Shown here in pieces: positions 17,170-25,790 of a DNA stretch of 64,000 bases. The notes below the pieces were generated by a model. That model ran no database searches. It saw nothing but the letters and a program-made list of their open reading frames with translations, and was not told where the DNA came from. Source of the DNA: JBBRHQ01 sp963815645 (GTDB lineage: Bacteria > Actinomycetota > Thermoleophilia > Solirubrobacterales > 70-9); the NCBI GenBank assembly GCA_963815645.1, contig CAWFHL010000002.1:248001-312000 (forward strand), written 5' to 3'. Position 1 is the first letter of the stretch, and every line of letters begins with the position of its first letter. Made by a program: the position numbers and the translations under genes.

Positions 17170-18046
17170 GGCCGCCCGCCGCCTGAGGCGGCGGCGGCTG
17201 GCCGCCGTGGCGGCGCTGGGGCTCGCCGTCGCGGTGGCGGTCGGGGCGGTCATCGTGATCGGCGGCGAGGGGGACGACGGCGTCCGCGTGATTGGGGCGG
17301 GTGGCTCCGCGCCACGCACGAGCGGAGCGAATCAGGCCCGCTCGAAGACCGTTGCCAACGCCAGGCCGCAACCGGGCTGGATAAGGCATCCCGGCCCGGT
17401 GCCGATCCTCGAGTACCACGTTCTCGGCGCGGCGCCGGCCGGCGCGCCCTTCCCGGAGCTCTACGTCAGCCGCCCCGACTTCCGCCGGCAGATGGACTGG
17501 CTCGAGCGGCACGGGTACGAGGCGGTCACGCTCGACCAGGTGCAGGAATCCTGGTACCGGGGCGGCGCCCTGCCGCCGAAGCCCGTGGTGATCTCCTTCG
17601 ACGACGGCTACCGCCCCCAGTTCACCTACGCCCTGCCGGAGCTGCGAAGGCACGGCTGGGCCGGGGTCCTCAACCTCAAGACCCAGGGCTCGGACCTCTA
17701 CCCGAGCAACGTCGAGGCGATGATCGCGGCCGGCTGGGAGCTGGCTTCACACACGATCAGCCATCCGGACCTGACCACCCTGGACACCACCGCCTTGAGG
17801 CGAGAGGTGGCCGGCTCGAGGGCAATCCTGCGCCGCGAGTACGGCGTCCCAGTGGACAACTTCTGCTATCCGTCGGGCCGCTACGATGCGGGGGTGATCG
17901 CCGCAGTGAGGGCCGCCGGCTACGCCGGCGCGACGACGGAGGTGCCCGGCTTCGCCGACCGCGAACACCCCTTCGAGCTGAAGCGGCTGGAGATCCTCGG
18001 CTCCGACGGAGTGGCGGGCCTGGCCTCGGCGCTGGCCTCGGGCTGA
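17114..18046 (+). CDS. Polysaccharide deacetylase (NodB domain), membrane-anchored
   Basis: Carbohydrate esterase 4 family enzyme. A basic N-terminus and one membrane helix (about 27-50) anchor it outside the cell; the NodB domain starts near residue 95 (PVPILEYHVLG). Motif 1, SFDDGY, carries the catalytic and metal Asp pair; motif 2, SHTISHPDL, carries the metal His residues; FCYPSGRYD is the groove motif. It probably removes acetyl groups from peptidoglycan or another surface polysaccharide. TTG 17114 is the longest start; the GTG at 17126 is an equally good alternative. Overlaps the preceding propeller gene. Confidence 0.87.
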   Translation: MAGPVDPQVPDRTAARRREAARRLRRRRLAAVAALGLAVAVAVGAVIVIGGEGDDGVRVIGAGGSAPRTSGANQARSKTVANARPQPGWIRHPGPVPILEYHVLGAAPAGAPFPELYVSRPDFRRQMDWLERHGYEAVTLDQVQESWYRGGALPPKPVVISFDDGYRPQFTYALPELRRHGWAGVLNLKTQGSDLYPSNVEAMIAAGWELASHTISHPDLTTLDTTALRREVAGSRAILRREYGVPVDNFCYPSGRYDAGVIAAVRAAGYAGATTEVPGFADREHPFELKRLEILGSDGVAGLASALASG

Positions 18047-18123
18047 CACAACGGCCAAAGCCCGCCAAGTGGACGAATCAGGAAATATGGGCCGGCTTTC
18101 GGCCACTCGACGAAAAGGGAGCG
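18047..18123. terminator. Convergent gap between deacetylase and hisF, possible terminator
   Basis: The 77-bp gap between two converging genes holds a small GGCCG/CGGCC hairpin (about 18090-18104) nested inside a weaker AGTGG/CCACT pairing. There is an A-rich stretch (GAAAAGG) on one side but no strong U-run. Bidirectional termination is plausible from position more than from sequence. Confidence 0.35.
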
Positions 18124-18882
18124 CTAGAGGCGGACCGGGATGCCGTCCGCAGCCATCCGCCGCTTCGCCTCGGCGACGCTGAAGGTGCCGTAATGGAAGA
18201 TCGAGGCGCAGAGGACCGCGTCGGCGCCTCCTTCCGCGATCGCCTCGCTGAGGTGCTCGAGGCGACCGGCTCCGCCGGAGGCGATCACCGGGACGCCGAC
18301 GGCGTCGGCGACTGCCCGGGTCAGCTCGATCTCGTAACCGTCGCTGGTGCCGTCGCGGTCCATGCTGGTCAGCAGTACCTCACCCGCGCCGCGCCCGGTC
18401 GCATCGCGCGCCCAGGCGACCGCGTCGCGTCCCTCGACCCGCTCCCTGCCCCCGTTGACGTAGACGCCCCAGCCGTCGGCCTCGCGCTTCGCGTCGATCG
18501 CGATCACCACGCACTGAGCGCCGAAGGTGTCGGCGAGCTCGTCGAGCAGCTCGGGCCGCCGCAGCGCGGCGGAGTTGACCGAGACCTTGTCGGCGCCGGC
18601 GTCGAGGACCGCCTGGGCGTCGGCGGCCGAGCGGATGCCGCCGCCGATCGTGAAGGGGATGAAGACGTTGTCGGCGGTGCGCCGGGCCAGCTCGACGATC
18701 GTCTCGCGGCGCTCGTGCGAGGCGGTGATGTCGAGGAAGACCAGCTCGTCGGCCCCCTCGGCGTCGTAGCGCTCCGCCAGCTCCACCGGGTCGCCGGCGT
18801 CCCGGAGGCCGACGAAGTTGGTGCCTTTGACAACCCGGCCGGCGTCGACGTCGAGGCACGGTATGACCCGTTTCAGAACCAC
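18124..18882 (-). CDS. hisF: Imidazole glycerol phosphate synthase, cyclase subunit
   Basis: (beta/alpha)8 barrel that takes ammonia from HisH and converts PRFAR to IGP and AICAR. The catalytic Asp pair is visible in IPCLDVDAGRVVKG (Asp at about 11) and VVIAIDAKRE (about 130). Phosphate-binding glycines are in FTIGGGIRS and VIASGGAGR. The 252-residue length is typical. It is the last gene of the his block, 9 bp after hisA, and converges on the deacetylase gene. Confidence 0.96.
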   Translation of the reverse strand: MVLKRVIPCLDVDAGRVVKGTNFVGLRDAGDPVELAERYDAEGADELVFLDITASHERRETIVELARRTADNVFIPFTIGGGIRSAADAQAVLDAGADKVSVNSAALRRPELLDELADTFGAQCVVIAIDAKREADGWGVYVNGGRERVEGRDAVAWARDATGRGAGEVLLTSMDRDGTSDGYEIELTRAVADAVGVPVIASGGAGRLEHLSEAIAEGGADAVLCASIFHYGTFSVAEAKRRMAADGIPVRL

Positions 18883-18891
18883 GCCCTGAGG

Positions 18892-19617
18892 CTACGGGGC
18901 GAGGGACGCTTTGGCCTCGGCCACAGTGAAGCGCCCTTCGTAGAGGGCCCGGCCGACGATCACCCCGGTTACGTTGGCGGGCGCCGCGGTCGCAAGCGCT
19001 CGCAGGTCTCCAAGGTCACCGACCCCGCCGGAGTAGAGGAACTCCGCCGGGGTTGCCGCGGCGACCTTGGCGAGTTCCGCCAGGTCCGGCCCCTCCATTG
19101 TCCCGTCGACCTCGATCGGCGTGAACAAGAAGCGACCCACCCCCCGCTCGCCGAGCTCGGCCACCGCCTCGGCGGCGTCGGACTCAGTGCGCTCTGCCCA
19201 GCCGGCGAGGGCGACTCTTCCGCCCCGAGCGTCCACAGACACCACCACCCGTTCCCCGTGTGCGTCGAGCATTCGCTCGAGGAACTCGGGGTGGCGCAGC
19301 GCCGCGGTGCCGATCACCACCCGGTCCGCCCCGGCGCCGAAGGCGGCCGCGACCGCGGCCGCGTCGCGCAGCCCGCCGCCCACCTGGATCGGGCAGCTGA
19401 CGGCCACGGCTATCCTCCTCACCGATTCGAGGTTCCGCGGGGCTCCGCTCCTCGCTCCGTCGAGGTCGACGACGTGGAGGAAGGGCGCGCCGCCACCCGC
19501 CCATCGCGCCGCTGCATCGACCGGGTCCTCGTCGTAGCGGGTCTCCCGCGCGTAGTCGCCCTGGCTGAGGCGCACGGCGCCGCCCCCGCGGATGTCGATC
19601 GCCGGATAGAGGATCAC
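18892..19617 (-). CDS. hisA: ProFAR isomerase (HisA)
   Basis: Isomerises ProFAR to PRFAR on a (beta/alpha)8 barrel homologous to HisF. It starts with GTG (MILYPAIDIRGGGAVRLSQG); the catalytic Asp is Asp8 in PAIDIRGG and the second acid lies in FTPIEVDGTMEGPD. Actinobacteria that lack trpF use a bifunctional PriA in this place; the sequence alone, with no trpF information, does not decide between HisA and PriA. GTGA overlaps the hisH stop. Confidence 0.92.
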   Translation of the reverse strand: MILYPAIDIRGGGAVRLSQGDYARETRYDEDPVDAAARWAGGGAPFLHVVDLDGARSGAPRNLESVRRIAVAVSCPIQVGGGLRDAAAVAAAFGAGADRVVIGTAALRHPEFLERMLDAHGERVVVSVDARGGRVALAGWAERTESDAAEAVAELGERGVGRFLFTPIEVDGTMEGPDLAELAKVAAATPAEFLYSGGVGDLGDLRALATAAPANVTGVIVGRALYEGRFTVAEAKASLAP

Positions 19618-20243
19618 GCGGCGGCCGCGGCGGGTGCGCAGATCCGGGCGAAGTTCGCCAGCAACGCCAGCCCCGCGGAGCTCGACTTCTCGGGATGGAA
19701 CTGGACCCCGTAGAGGTTGTCCCGCTGGATCGCACAGGCAAAGCGCTCACCGTAGGCCGCGGTGCCGATCACCTCGCCGGGCCGCGCCCGCACCGCGAAC
19801 GAGTGCACGAAGTAGAAGGGCGTGCTGGGATCGATCCCGAGCAGGAGGGGCGAGACCTGTTCCCACTCGACCGGCGACCAGCCGATGTGCGGGACCTTGA
19901 GCTCGCCGCTGCCAAGCTCGGTCACCTCACCCTCCAGCAGGCCGAGCCCCGCCGAGCCGCCGAGCTCAGTCGAGGAGGAGAACAGCAGCTGCAGCCCGAG
20001 GCAGATACCGAGCACCGGGGCCCCGGCCCCGGCGCGGTCTTCGACGAGCTTGTCGAGACCGCGATCGCGGATCTGCTCCATCGCCTTCGGGAAGGCGCCG
20101 ACACCCGGCAGGATGATCCCGTCGGCGAGGTGCGCGGCCTCCGGCTCGGCGGTGACCTCGGCCTCGACGCCGACGTGCTCGAGCGCCTTGGCGACCGAGC
20201 GCAGGTTGCCCATGCCGTAGTTGAGGACGGCGATCCGCGTCAA
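19614..20243 (-). CDS. hisH: Imidazole glycerol phosphate synthase, glutamine amidotransferase subunit
   Basis: Class I glutaminase that feeds ammonia to HisF. The TTG at 20243, overlapping the hisB TGA (TTGA), is chosen because it gives the standard N-terminus RIAVLNYGMGNLRSV and a 209-residue protein; the frame open further upstream is an out-of-frame shadow of hisB. The nucleophile is Cys81 in GICLGLQLLF, and the His of the triad is in YGVQFHPEKS. The oxyanion strand motif is LPGVGAF (about 45-51). Confidence 0.94.
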   Translation of the reverse strand: MTRIAVLNYGMGNLRSVAKALEHVGVEAEVTAEPEAAHLADGIILPGVGAFPKAMEQIRDRGLDKLVEDRAGAGAPVLGICLGLQLLFSSSTELGGSAGLGLLEGEVTELGSGELKVPHIGWSPVEWEQVSPLLLGIDPSTPFYFVHSFAVRARPGEVIGTAAYGERFACAIQRDNLYGVQFHPEKSSSAGLALLANFARICAPAAAAA

Positions 20244-20833
20244 CCGGAGAGGCTCCCCTTGGTGCTCGGGACGCCGGTCTCCTCGGGGTCGATCGTCACC
20301 GCCTCCCGCAGGGCCCGGGCGAACGCCTTGAAGCAGGCCTCGATCATGTGATGCGCGTTGGTCCCCCGGCGCACCGTGAGGTGCAGGGTGAGCTTCGCAG
20401 AGGCGGCGAAGGCGCGGAAGAACTCCTCCGTCAGCTCGGTGTCGAAGCCGGCGATCGAGGTGGCGGGGAGATCGGCCTCGTATGTGCACAGAGGCCGCCC
20501 TGAGATGTCGATCGCACACTCGGCCAGCGACTCGTCCATCGGCACCAGGGCCGAGCCGTAGCGTCGGATGCCGGCGCGCTCGCCGAGGGCCAGGTCGACC
20601 GCCTGCCCGAGGACGATCCCGACGTCCTCGACCGTGTGGTGAGCCCCGGTCTCGAGGTCGCCGCTGGCCTCGACCCTGAGGCCGAGGTGGCCGTGGCGGG
20701 CGAGCAGCTCGAGCATATGGTCGAGGAACCCGACCCCGGTGGATATCTCCGCGGCGGCGCCCCCATCGAGGTCCACCGAGAGACGGATCTCCGTCTCCTT
20801 CGTCTTCCTGGACTGCTCGGCCGCTCGCGTCAT
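20240..20833 (-). CDS. hisB: Imidazoleglycerol-phosphate dehydratase
   Basis: Mn-dependent dehydratase converting IGP to imidazole acetol phosphate. It carries the dehydratase domain only, without the HisB-N phosphatase fused in enterobacteria, so histidinol-phosphatase must be encoded elsewhere. Two metal-site repeats are visible: FLDHMLELLARHGH and GAHHTVEDVGI near residues 36-75, then GTNAHHMIEACFKAFARA near 160-177. Length 197. The ATG overlaps the hisD TGA (ATGA). Confidence 0.95.
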   Translation of the reverse strand: MTRAAEQSRKTKETEIRLSVDLDGGAAAEISTGVGFLDHMLELLARHGHLGLRVEASGDLETGAHHTVEDVGIVLGQAVDLALGERAGIRRYGSALVPMDESLAECAIDISGRPLCTYEADLPATSIAGFDTELTEEFFRAFAASAKLTLHLTVRRGTNAHHMIEACFKAFARALREAVTIDPEETGVPSTKGSLSG

Positions 20834-22098
20834 CCCCTCACCGTTCCCGATTCGCCGTGGACGGGCAGACCCTCGGCCCGGGCGAGCGCGTCCATATGCG
20901 GCGCCAGCGCCGCCGCCGCGGGGCCGGGCAAGCTTACATTCGCTATCCGGCGCCTGAACGCGGTCGGGCCGAGGGGTCCCTGGAAGCGCCCGGCTCCCCC
21001 CGTCGGGAGGACGTGATTCGAGCCGGCCACGTAATCGCCGAATGCCGTGGCACCGTAATCGCCGATGAACACGCAGCCGGCGGTGGCCACCGAGGCGGCC
21101 TGGATCTCGGCGTCTTCGGTGGAGATCTGGAGGTGCTCGGGCGCGTAGGCGTCGGCGAGTGCGAGGGCGGCATCCGTATCCGGGACCGCGATCAGCGAGA
21201 GAGTCGCGTCGGCGACGCTTGGCCGGGTGTGGGCGGTCTCGCTGACCTGCTCTGCGAGCCGGTCGAGCGTCCGGGCCTCGACCGCGGTGGCGACCAGCGG
21301 GCTGCCGGCGCCGTGCTCGGCCTGGGCGCAGAGGTCGAAGGCGATCCACTCGATCCTGGCGCTCTCGCCGATGATCACCATCAGCTCCGATGGCCCGGCG
21401 ATCCCGTCGATCCCGACCAGCCCGTAAAGCTGGCGCTTGGCTTCCTGTGTGTAGGGGTTGCCGGGCCCGGCGATCAGATCGACCGGAGCGATCGTCTCGG
21501 TGCCGAGTGCGAGGGCGGCGATCGCCTGCGCCCCGCCGGTCGCGTAGACCTCGTCGATTCCGGCCTCGTCGCAGGCCGCGAGCACCGCGGAGCTGACGTG
21601 GCGCTCCCGCCCCGGCGGCGACGCCAGCGCGATCCGCCCCACCCCCGCGACCCGGGCGGGGATCGCGCACATCAGCGCCGTCGAGGCCAGGGCCGCCCCG
21701 CCGCCCGGAACGTAGATCCCGGCGCTCCCGACCGCGATCTCGCGGATCGCCACGGAGTGGCCCTGGGGCAGATCGACCGTCACCGGCTCCGCGGCGAGCT
21801 GGCTCTCGGCCACTCGGCGGATGTTGGTCGCGGCGACTCGCAGCGCCTCGCTAAAGCTCGGGTCCAGGGTGTCGGGCGCCGACTGGATCTCTTCAACCGG
21901 GACCTTGAGGCTTCGCGGCGCGACGCCGTCGAACCTCTCCCCCAGCTCGAGCACGGCGCCGTCTCCCCCGTCCCGCACCGCGGCGACGATCTCGGCGACG
22001 TCCCCCGCGACCGCGGCCTCAAGGGAGGAATCACCGCGCAGCCGGGCCGCCAGCCCAGCGGGGTCGGCGCCGTCCCACTCGATCCTGTTGATCCTCAT
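20830..22098 (-). CDS. hisD: Histidinol dehydrogenase
   Basis: Zn-dependent NAD enzyme catalysing the last two oxidations, histidinol to histidine. Family signatures visible are GIYVPGGGAALASTALM, VYATGGAQAIAALALGT and DLIAGPGNPYTQEAKRQL, the zinc-site region CAQAEHGAGS (conserved His), and EHLQI plus SNHVLPTGG...GPL near the C-terminus. 422 residues, full length. Overlaps hisG upstream and hisB downstream by 4 nt each. Confidence 0.96.
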   Translation of the reverse strand: MRINRIEWDGADPAGLAARLRGDSSLEAAVAGDVAEIVAAVRDGGDGAVLELGERFDGVAPRSLKVPVEEIQSAPDTLDPSFSEALRVAATNIRRVAESQLAAEPVTVDLPQGHSVAIREIAVGSAGIYVPGGGAALASTALMCAIPARVAGVGRIALASPPGRERHVSSAVLAACDEAGIDEVYATGGAQAIAALALGTETIAPVDLIAGPGNPYTQEAKRQLYGLVGIDGIAGPSELMVIIGESARIEWIAFDLCAQAEHGAGSPLVATAVEARTLDRLAEQVSETAHTRPSVADATLSLIAVPDTDAALALADAYAPEHLQISTEDAEIQAASVATAGCVFIGDYGATAFGDYVAGSNHVLPTGGAGRFQGPLGPTAFRRRIANVSLPGPAAAALAPHMDALARAEGLPVHGESGTVRG

Positions 22099-22781
22099 CT
22101 CCGGCCCGGCTGACTCGCCGCTCTCAACTTCGCGGCCAGCTCATCGACCTCATCGGCCCGCAACTTGTGGGCGACGCGGTTGGCGACGAATCGCGCCGTG
22201 CAGGCGACGATCTCCTCGCGGACCTCGAGCCGGTTTTCCTCCAGGGTGCGACCACTCGCGACGAGGTCGACTATCCCGTCGGCGAGTCCGATCAGCGGAG
22301 CGAGCTCGACCGAGCCCTTGACTTCGATCACCTCGGCCTGCCTGCCGCTCTGCTCGAAATGCCGCTCGGCGATCCGCGGGTACTTGGTCGCGATCCGCAT
22401 CGTCCCGAGCCGGCGCTGGTCATCGCCGAGGCGGGTGTCTCCCACCCTCGCCGCGAGCACCATGCGGCAGTGGCCGAAACCGAGGTCGAGCAGCTCGTAG
22501 ACCATCCTGTCGGGCTGTTCGAGCAGGACGTCCTTGCCGGTGATGCCGACGTCAGCCGCCCCGGCTTCGACATAGGTCGGCACATCGGAGGGCCGCATCG
22601 TCACCAGGGTGACTGCCCCGGCCCCGAAGACGAGGGAGCGTGAGTCGCTGCGGAGCTGATCCGTCGGGATCCCGGCGGCGTCGAGCAGATCGAGGGTGCG
22701 ATCGAACAGCGCCCCGCGGGGAACCGCGAGCTTCAGCGGCCCGTCCGCCTTCGGGCCAAGAGAGCCGGCCACCCCGCTCAC
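22095..22781 (-). CDS. hisG: ATP phosphoribosyltransferase, short form (HisGS)
   Basis: First step of histidine synthesis. At 228 residues it is the short catalytic form lacking the C-terminal ACT-like regulatory domain of the roughly 300-residue long form, and it needs HisZ, which is encoded immediately upstream. Landmarks: LKLAVPRGALFDRTLDLL, the loop ADVGITGKDVL, and the PRPP-binding segment GLADGIVDLVASGRTL. The 4-nt overlap with hisZ fits a stoichiometric HisG-HisZ complex. Histidine feedback would act through HisZ. Confidence 0.94.
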   Translation of the reverse strand: MSGVAGSLGPKADGPLKLAVPRGALFDRTLDLLDAAGIPTDQLRSDSRSLVFGAGAVTLVTMRPSDVPTYVEAGAADVGITGKDVLLEQPDRMVYELLDLGFGHCRMVLAARVGDTRLGDDQRRLGTMRIATKYPRIAERHFEQSGRQAEVIEVKGSVELAPLIGLADGIVDLVASGRTLEENRLEVREEIVACTARFVANRVAHKLRADEVDELAAKLRAASQPGRR

Positions 22782-23788
22782 CGGCTGCCCCCATTCCCCT
22801 CCGCCACCCTGCGGCGCTCCTCCTCGAGCAGTGCCACGTGGACCCGCTCCAGGTAGAGAGCGAATCCGGCTGCGGGGAGGTCGACACCGAACCTCGAGAT
22901 CAGCTCGTCGTAGCGCCCGCCTCCCCCGAGCACGTGCCCGAGCGCCGGGTCGTAGACCTCGAGGATGGCGCCGCTGTAGTAGCCCGGCTCGCGCAGCAGC
23001 CCGAGATCGATCTGGATCCTCTCCGTGGCCCCGCGGGCCTCGAGCGCGTCGAAGGTCTCCTGCAGCCTGGTGGTCGCCCTCTCGACCGCCCCTCCACCGA
23101 GCGCGCGCGCCCGCTCGATGATCTCCCGACCGCCGCGCATCTGGCTCAGCGAGAGCAGCGTGCGGCGCCCCTCGGAACCGACCCCTTCGAGCTCGCTGAG
23201 GACCTGCTCGAGGCCGACCAGGTCGTGGGTCGCCAGCCTTTCGAGCACCGGATCCCGGGCCTCACCCTCGACCCCCAGCTCGGAGAGGAGCTGGCGGAAG
23301 AGGTCGGCGTCGCCGAGGCCGATCACGGCCCTGTCTAAACCCGCGGCGTCGAGAGCGGCGCCGAGCACCTCGACCACCTCCGCGGTTCCCTCAGGGGCCG
23401 GCGCGCCGATCAGCTCCACACCCGCCTGTGTGAACTCCCGCATCTGACCCCGCTGCGGTCGCACCGCCCGGAATAGGTTGGCGAGGTAGCAGAGCCGGAT
23501 CGGCGACTCGGCGCCGGCGTAGCGGTTGGCGATCAGTCGAGCGATCGGGATCGTCATGTCGGAGCGCAGCGAGAGCAGCGCTCCGCGCTCGTCGAAGAAT
23601 CGGTAGGCGCTGCCTGCCGTACGCCCCTCGCCGCGCTCCATCACCTCGTCGTGCTCGATCGTCGGGGTGCTCACCTCGCCGTAACCGTGCGACTCGAACA
23701 CCTCCATCAAGGCCAGATGCAGGCGTCGCAGCTCCCCCATCTCGTCGGGGAGGATGTCGCGGGTGCCTGGTGGGATCGGGTGGATCAT
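22778..23788 (-). CDS. hisZ: ATP phosphoribosyltransferase regulatory subunit (HisZ)
   Basis: A paralogue of histidyl-tRNA synthetase that lost tRNA charging and activates short HisG. It has the class II aaRS core: IPPGTRDILPDE at the N-terminus, RSDMTIPIARL (motif 2-like), REFTQAGVELIG, and GGGGRYDELISRFG (motif 3-like) near the C-terminus. It stops at 336 residues, lacking the roughly 100-residue anticodon-binding domain of HisS. Position directly before hisG separates it from a true hisS. Confidence 0.92.
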   Translation of the reverse strand: MIHPIPPGTRDILPDEMGELRRLHLALMEVFESHGYGEVSTPTIEHDEVMERGEGRTAGSAYRFFDERGALLSLRSDMTIPIARLIANRYAGAESPIRLCYLANLFRAVRPQRGQMREFTQAGVELIGAPAPEGTAEVVEVLGAALDAAGLDRAVIGLGDADLFRQLLSELGVEGEARDPVLERLATHDLVGLEQVLSELEGVGSEGRRTLLSLSQMRGGREIIERARALGGGAVERATTRLQETFDALEARGATERIQIDLGLLREPGYYSGAILEVYDPALGHVLGGGGRYDELISRFGVDLPAAGFALYLERVHVALLEEERRRVAEGNGGSR

Positions 23789-23812
23789 GCTGCGGGCCTC
23801 CGGGGGCGGCCG

Positions 23813-25111
23813 CTAGGCCGGAACGTCGGCCGAGGCGCGCTCGATGTGGGCGCCGAGCCCGCGGAGGCGCTCGTCGATCTGCTCGTAGCCGCGATCGATC
23901 TGGCGGATGTTGCCGATCTCCGTGGTCCCGTCCGCGGCCAGGGCGGCGATGAGCATCGCCATCCCGGCGCGTATGTCGGGGCTCTCGACTCGCTCCCCGT
24001 GAAGACGGCTCGGACCGCTGACCATCGCCCTGTGCGGATCGCACAGCGTGATCCGAGCGCCCATCGCGACCAGCTTGTCGACGAAGAAAAGGCGATTCTC
24101 GAACATCTTCTCGAAGATCATGATCGTGCCCTCGGCCTGGGTGGCGAGGGCAAGGGCGATCGAGGTCAAGTCGGCGGGGAAGGCCGGCCAGGGCCCGTCC
24201 TCGATCTTCGGGATCGCGTCGCCCATGTCGTCGCGCACCCGGAGGCGCTGTTCCGGCGGCACGATCACGTCGCGCCCCTCGATCAGCGACTGGAAGCCGA
24301 GCCGCTTGAACTGGCGCCGCACCATGGTCAGGTCGTTGGGCTCCGCGTCGCGGATCCGCAGCTCGCCGCCGGTGACACCGGCCAGCGCCATGAAGCTGGC
24401 GACCTCGATGTGGTCGGGGCAGACCGTGTGCTCGGCGCCCCCGAGCTGGTCGCGGCCGTGGACCGTCATCACGTTGGAGCCGATTCCGTCTACGGGCGCG
24501 CCCATCGCCGTCAGCAGCCGGGCGAGGTCCTGGACGTGCGGCTCGGAGGCGGCGTTGGCGACCGTGGTCGGTCCGGGAGTGAGCGCCGCTGCCATCAGCG
24601 CGTTTTCGGTGCCCATCACCGAGGGCTCGTCCATGAAGATCCGGCAGGCCCGCAGTCCCTTCGGGGGCGCGGTTATCTCGATCAGGCGATCGCCCCCGAC
24701 CCGCGCGCCGAGCGCGCCGAAGGCGTCGAGGTGGGCGTCGAGGCGCCGGCGGCCGATGAAGTCCCCGCCCGGTGGAGGCATCCTCGCCTCTCCGAAGCGG
24801 GCGAGCAACGGCCCGGCGAGCAGGAAGGAAGCGCGGATCGCGCTGGAGAGCTCCTCGTCGACCGTGACCTCGGCGAGGTCTGCCGCCCTCAGTCGGACGC
24901 TGTTGTCGGCGATCCAGGCGACCTCGACCCCGAGCCGCTCGAGCAGGCAGAGCTGGGCCTCGGTATCCCGGATCCGGGGGACGTTGTGGACGATCATCTC
25001 CTCCTTGGTGAGAAGCGAGGCGGCGAGGATCGGAAGGGCGGCGTTCTTGTTGCCCGCCGCGGTGGTCTCACCCGAGAGCGCGACCCCACCTTGGATGACA
25101 AATTTTTCCAT
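23813..25111 (-). CDS. murA: UDP-N-acetylglucosamine 1-carboxyvinyltransferase, Asp active site
   Basis: Transfers enolpyruvate from PEP to UDP-GlcNAc, the first committed peptidoglycan step. Full length (432 residues), with GNKNAALPILAAS (Lys22 region), MPPPGGDFIGRRRLDAHL, and DRGYEQIDERLRGLGA at the C-terminus. The loop residue that is Cys in most MurA (Cys115 in E. coli, the fosfomycin target) is Asp117 here. Asp at this site occurs naturally in Mycobacterium and Chlamydia MurA and gives intrinsic fosfomycin insensitivity. It lies 24 bp upstream of hisZ and diverges from the HD gene. Confidence 0.93.
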   Translation of the reverse strand: MEKFVIQGGVALSGETTAAGNKNAALPILAASLLTKEEMIVHNVPRIRDTEAQLCLLERLGVEVAWIADNSVRLRAADLAEVTVDEELSSAIRASFLLAGPLLARFGEARMPPPGGDFIGRRRLDAHLDAFGALGARVGGDRLIEITAPPKGLRACRIFMDEPSVMGTENALMAAALTPGPTTVANAASEPHVQDLARLLTAMGAPVDGIGSNVMTVHGRDQLGGAEHTVCPDHIEVASFMALAGVTGGELRIRDAEPNDLTMVRRQFKRLGFQSLIEGRDVIVPPEQRLRVRDDMGDAIPKIEDGPWPAFPADLTSIALALATQAEGTIMIFEKMFENRLFFVDKLVAMGARITLCDPHRAMVSGPSRLHGERVESPDIRAGMAMLIAALAADGTTEIGNIRQIDRGYEQIDERLRGLGAHIERASADVPA

Positions 25112-25199
25112 AGGAAGTGCCTGCTAATCCGGTGTTTTAGTGAGGGCTGGGGACTGCCTGCGGCGCACCACCGCGAGCGCGTCTAGCCTAACAGCGCCG

Positions 25200-25790
25200 A
25201 TGGCTGCAATCGCCCGAGACGACGCCTGGGACCTTTTCTGCGAGTGGACCGCCTCCGACTCTCTGCGAAAGCACGCGCTCGCGGTCGAGGCGGGGATGCG
25301 CGCCTACGCCGAGCGCTACGGCGAGGACCCCGAGCCCTGGGCCCTCACCGCCCTGGTCCATGACCTCGATTACGAGCGCTTCCCGGATCTCGATACCGGC
25401 CACCCCCGCCACGCGCTCGAGGAGCTGTCCCAACGCGGCTACCCGCAGGAGATCATCGACGCCGTCGCCGGCCACGCCGACTTTATGGGCGTGCCACGGG
25501 AGACCCAGATGGCGAAGGCGCTCTACGCGGTGGACGAGATGTCGGGATTCGTCACGGCCTGTGCGCTGGTCCGGCCCACCGGCATCGAGGGAATGAAACC
25601 GAAGTCGGTGCGGAAGAAGATAAAGCAGCCCTCGTTCGCCGCGGCCGTCGACCGCGACCAGCTGCGACGCGCCGCCGAGCAGCTCGGGGTAGAGCTCGAC
25701 GAGCACATCGGGGTGGTGATCTCGGCCCTCGCCGCGAACGCCAACCTGCTCGGCCTCGGCCCCCGCGAGGACCCCCCGGGCGCGGAGTGA
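25200..25790 (+). CDS. HD-domain phosphohydrolase
   Basis: A 196-residue HD-superfamily protein. Metal ligands are visible as His25 (RKHALAVEAGM), His54-Asp55 (LVHDLDYERFP) and a later Asp in the YAVDEMSGFVTA helix. Start is placed at ATG 25200; the frame is open 20 codons upstream, but that stretch is in the murA divergent promoter region. The substrate is unknown; close relatives are annotated only as HDIG/HAD-associated phosphohydrolases. The stop overlaps the following hydrolase gene by 4 nt. Confidence 0.8.
   Translation: MAAIARDDAWDLFCEWTASDSLRKHALAVEAGMRAYAERYGEDPEPWALTALVHDLDYERFPDLDTGHPRHALEELSQRGYPQEIIDAVAGHADFMGVPRETQMAKALYAVDEMSGFVTACALVRPTGIEGMKPKSVRKKIKQPSFAAAVDRDQLRRAAEQLGVELDEHIGVVISALAANANLLGLGPREDPPGAE

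Noticed and set aside
15841..17319. 492-codon minus-strand frame opposite the propeller gene
   Set aside because: No motif or start signal; the plus strand encodes repeated propeller blades and a membrane anchor.
20834..21670. Long in-frame extension upstream of hisB
   Set aside because: It lies out of frame inside hisD and is Arg/Gly-rich; the hisB start at the ATGA overlap gives the normal protein.
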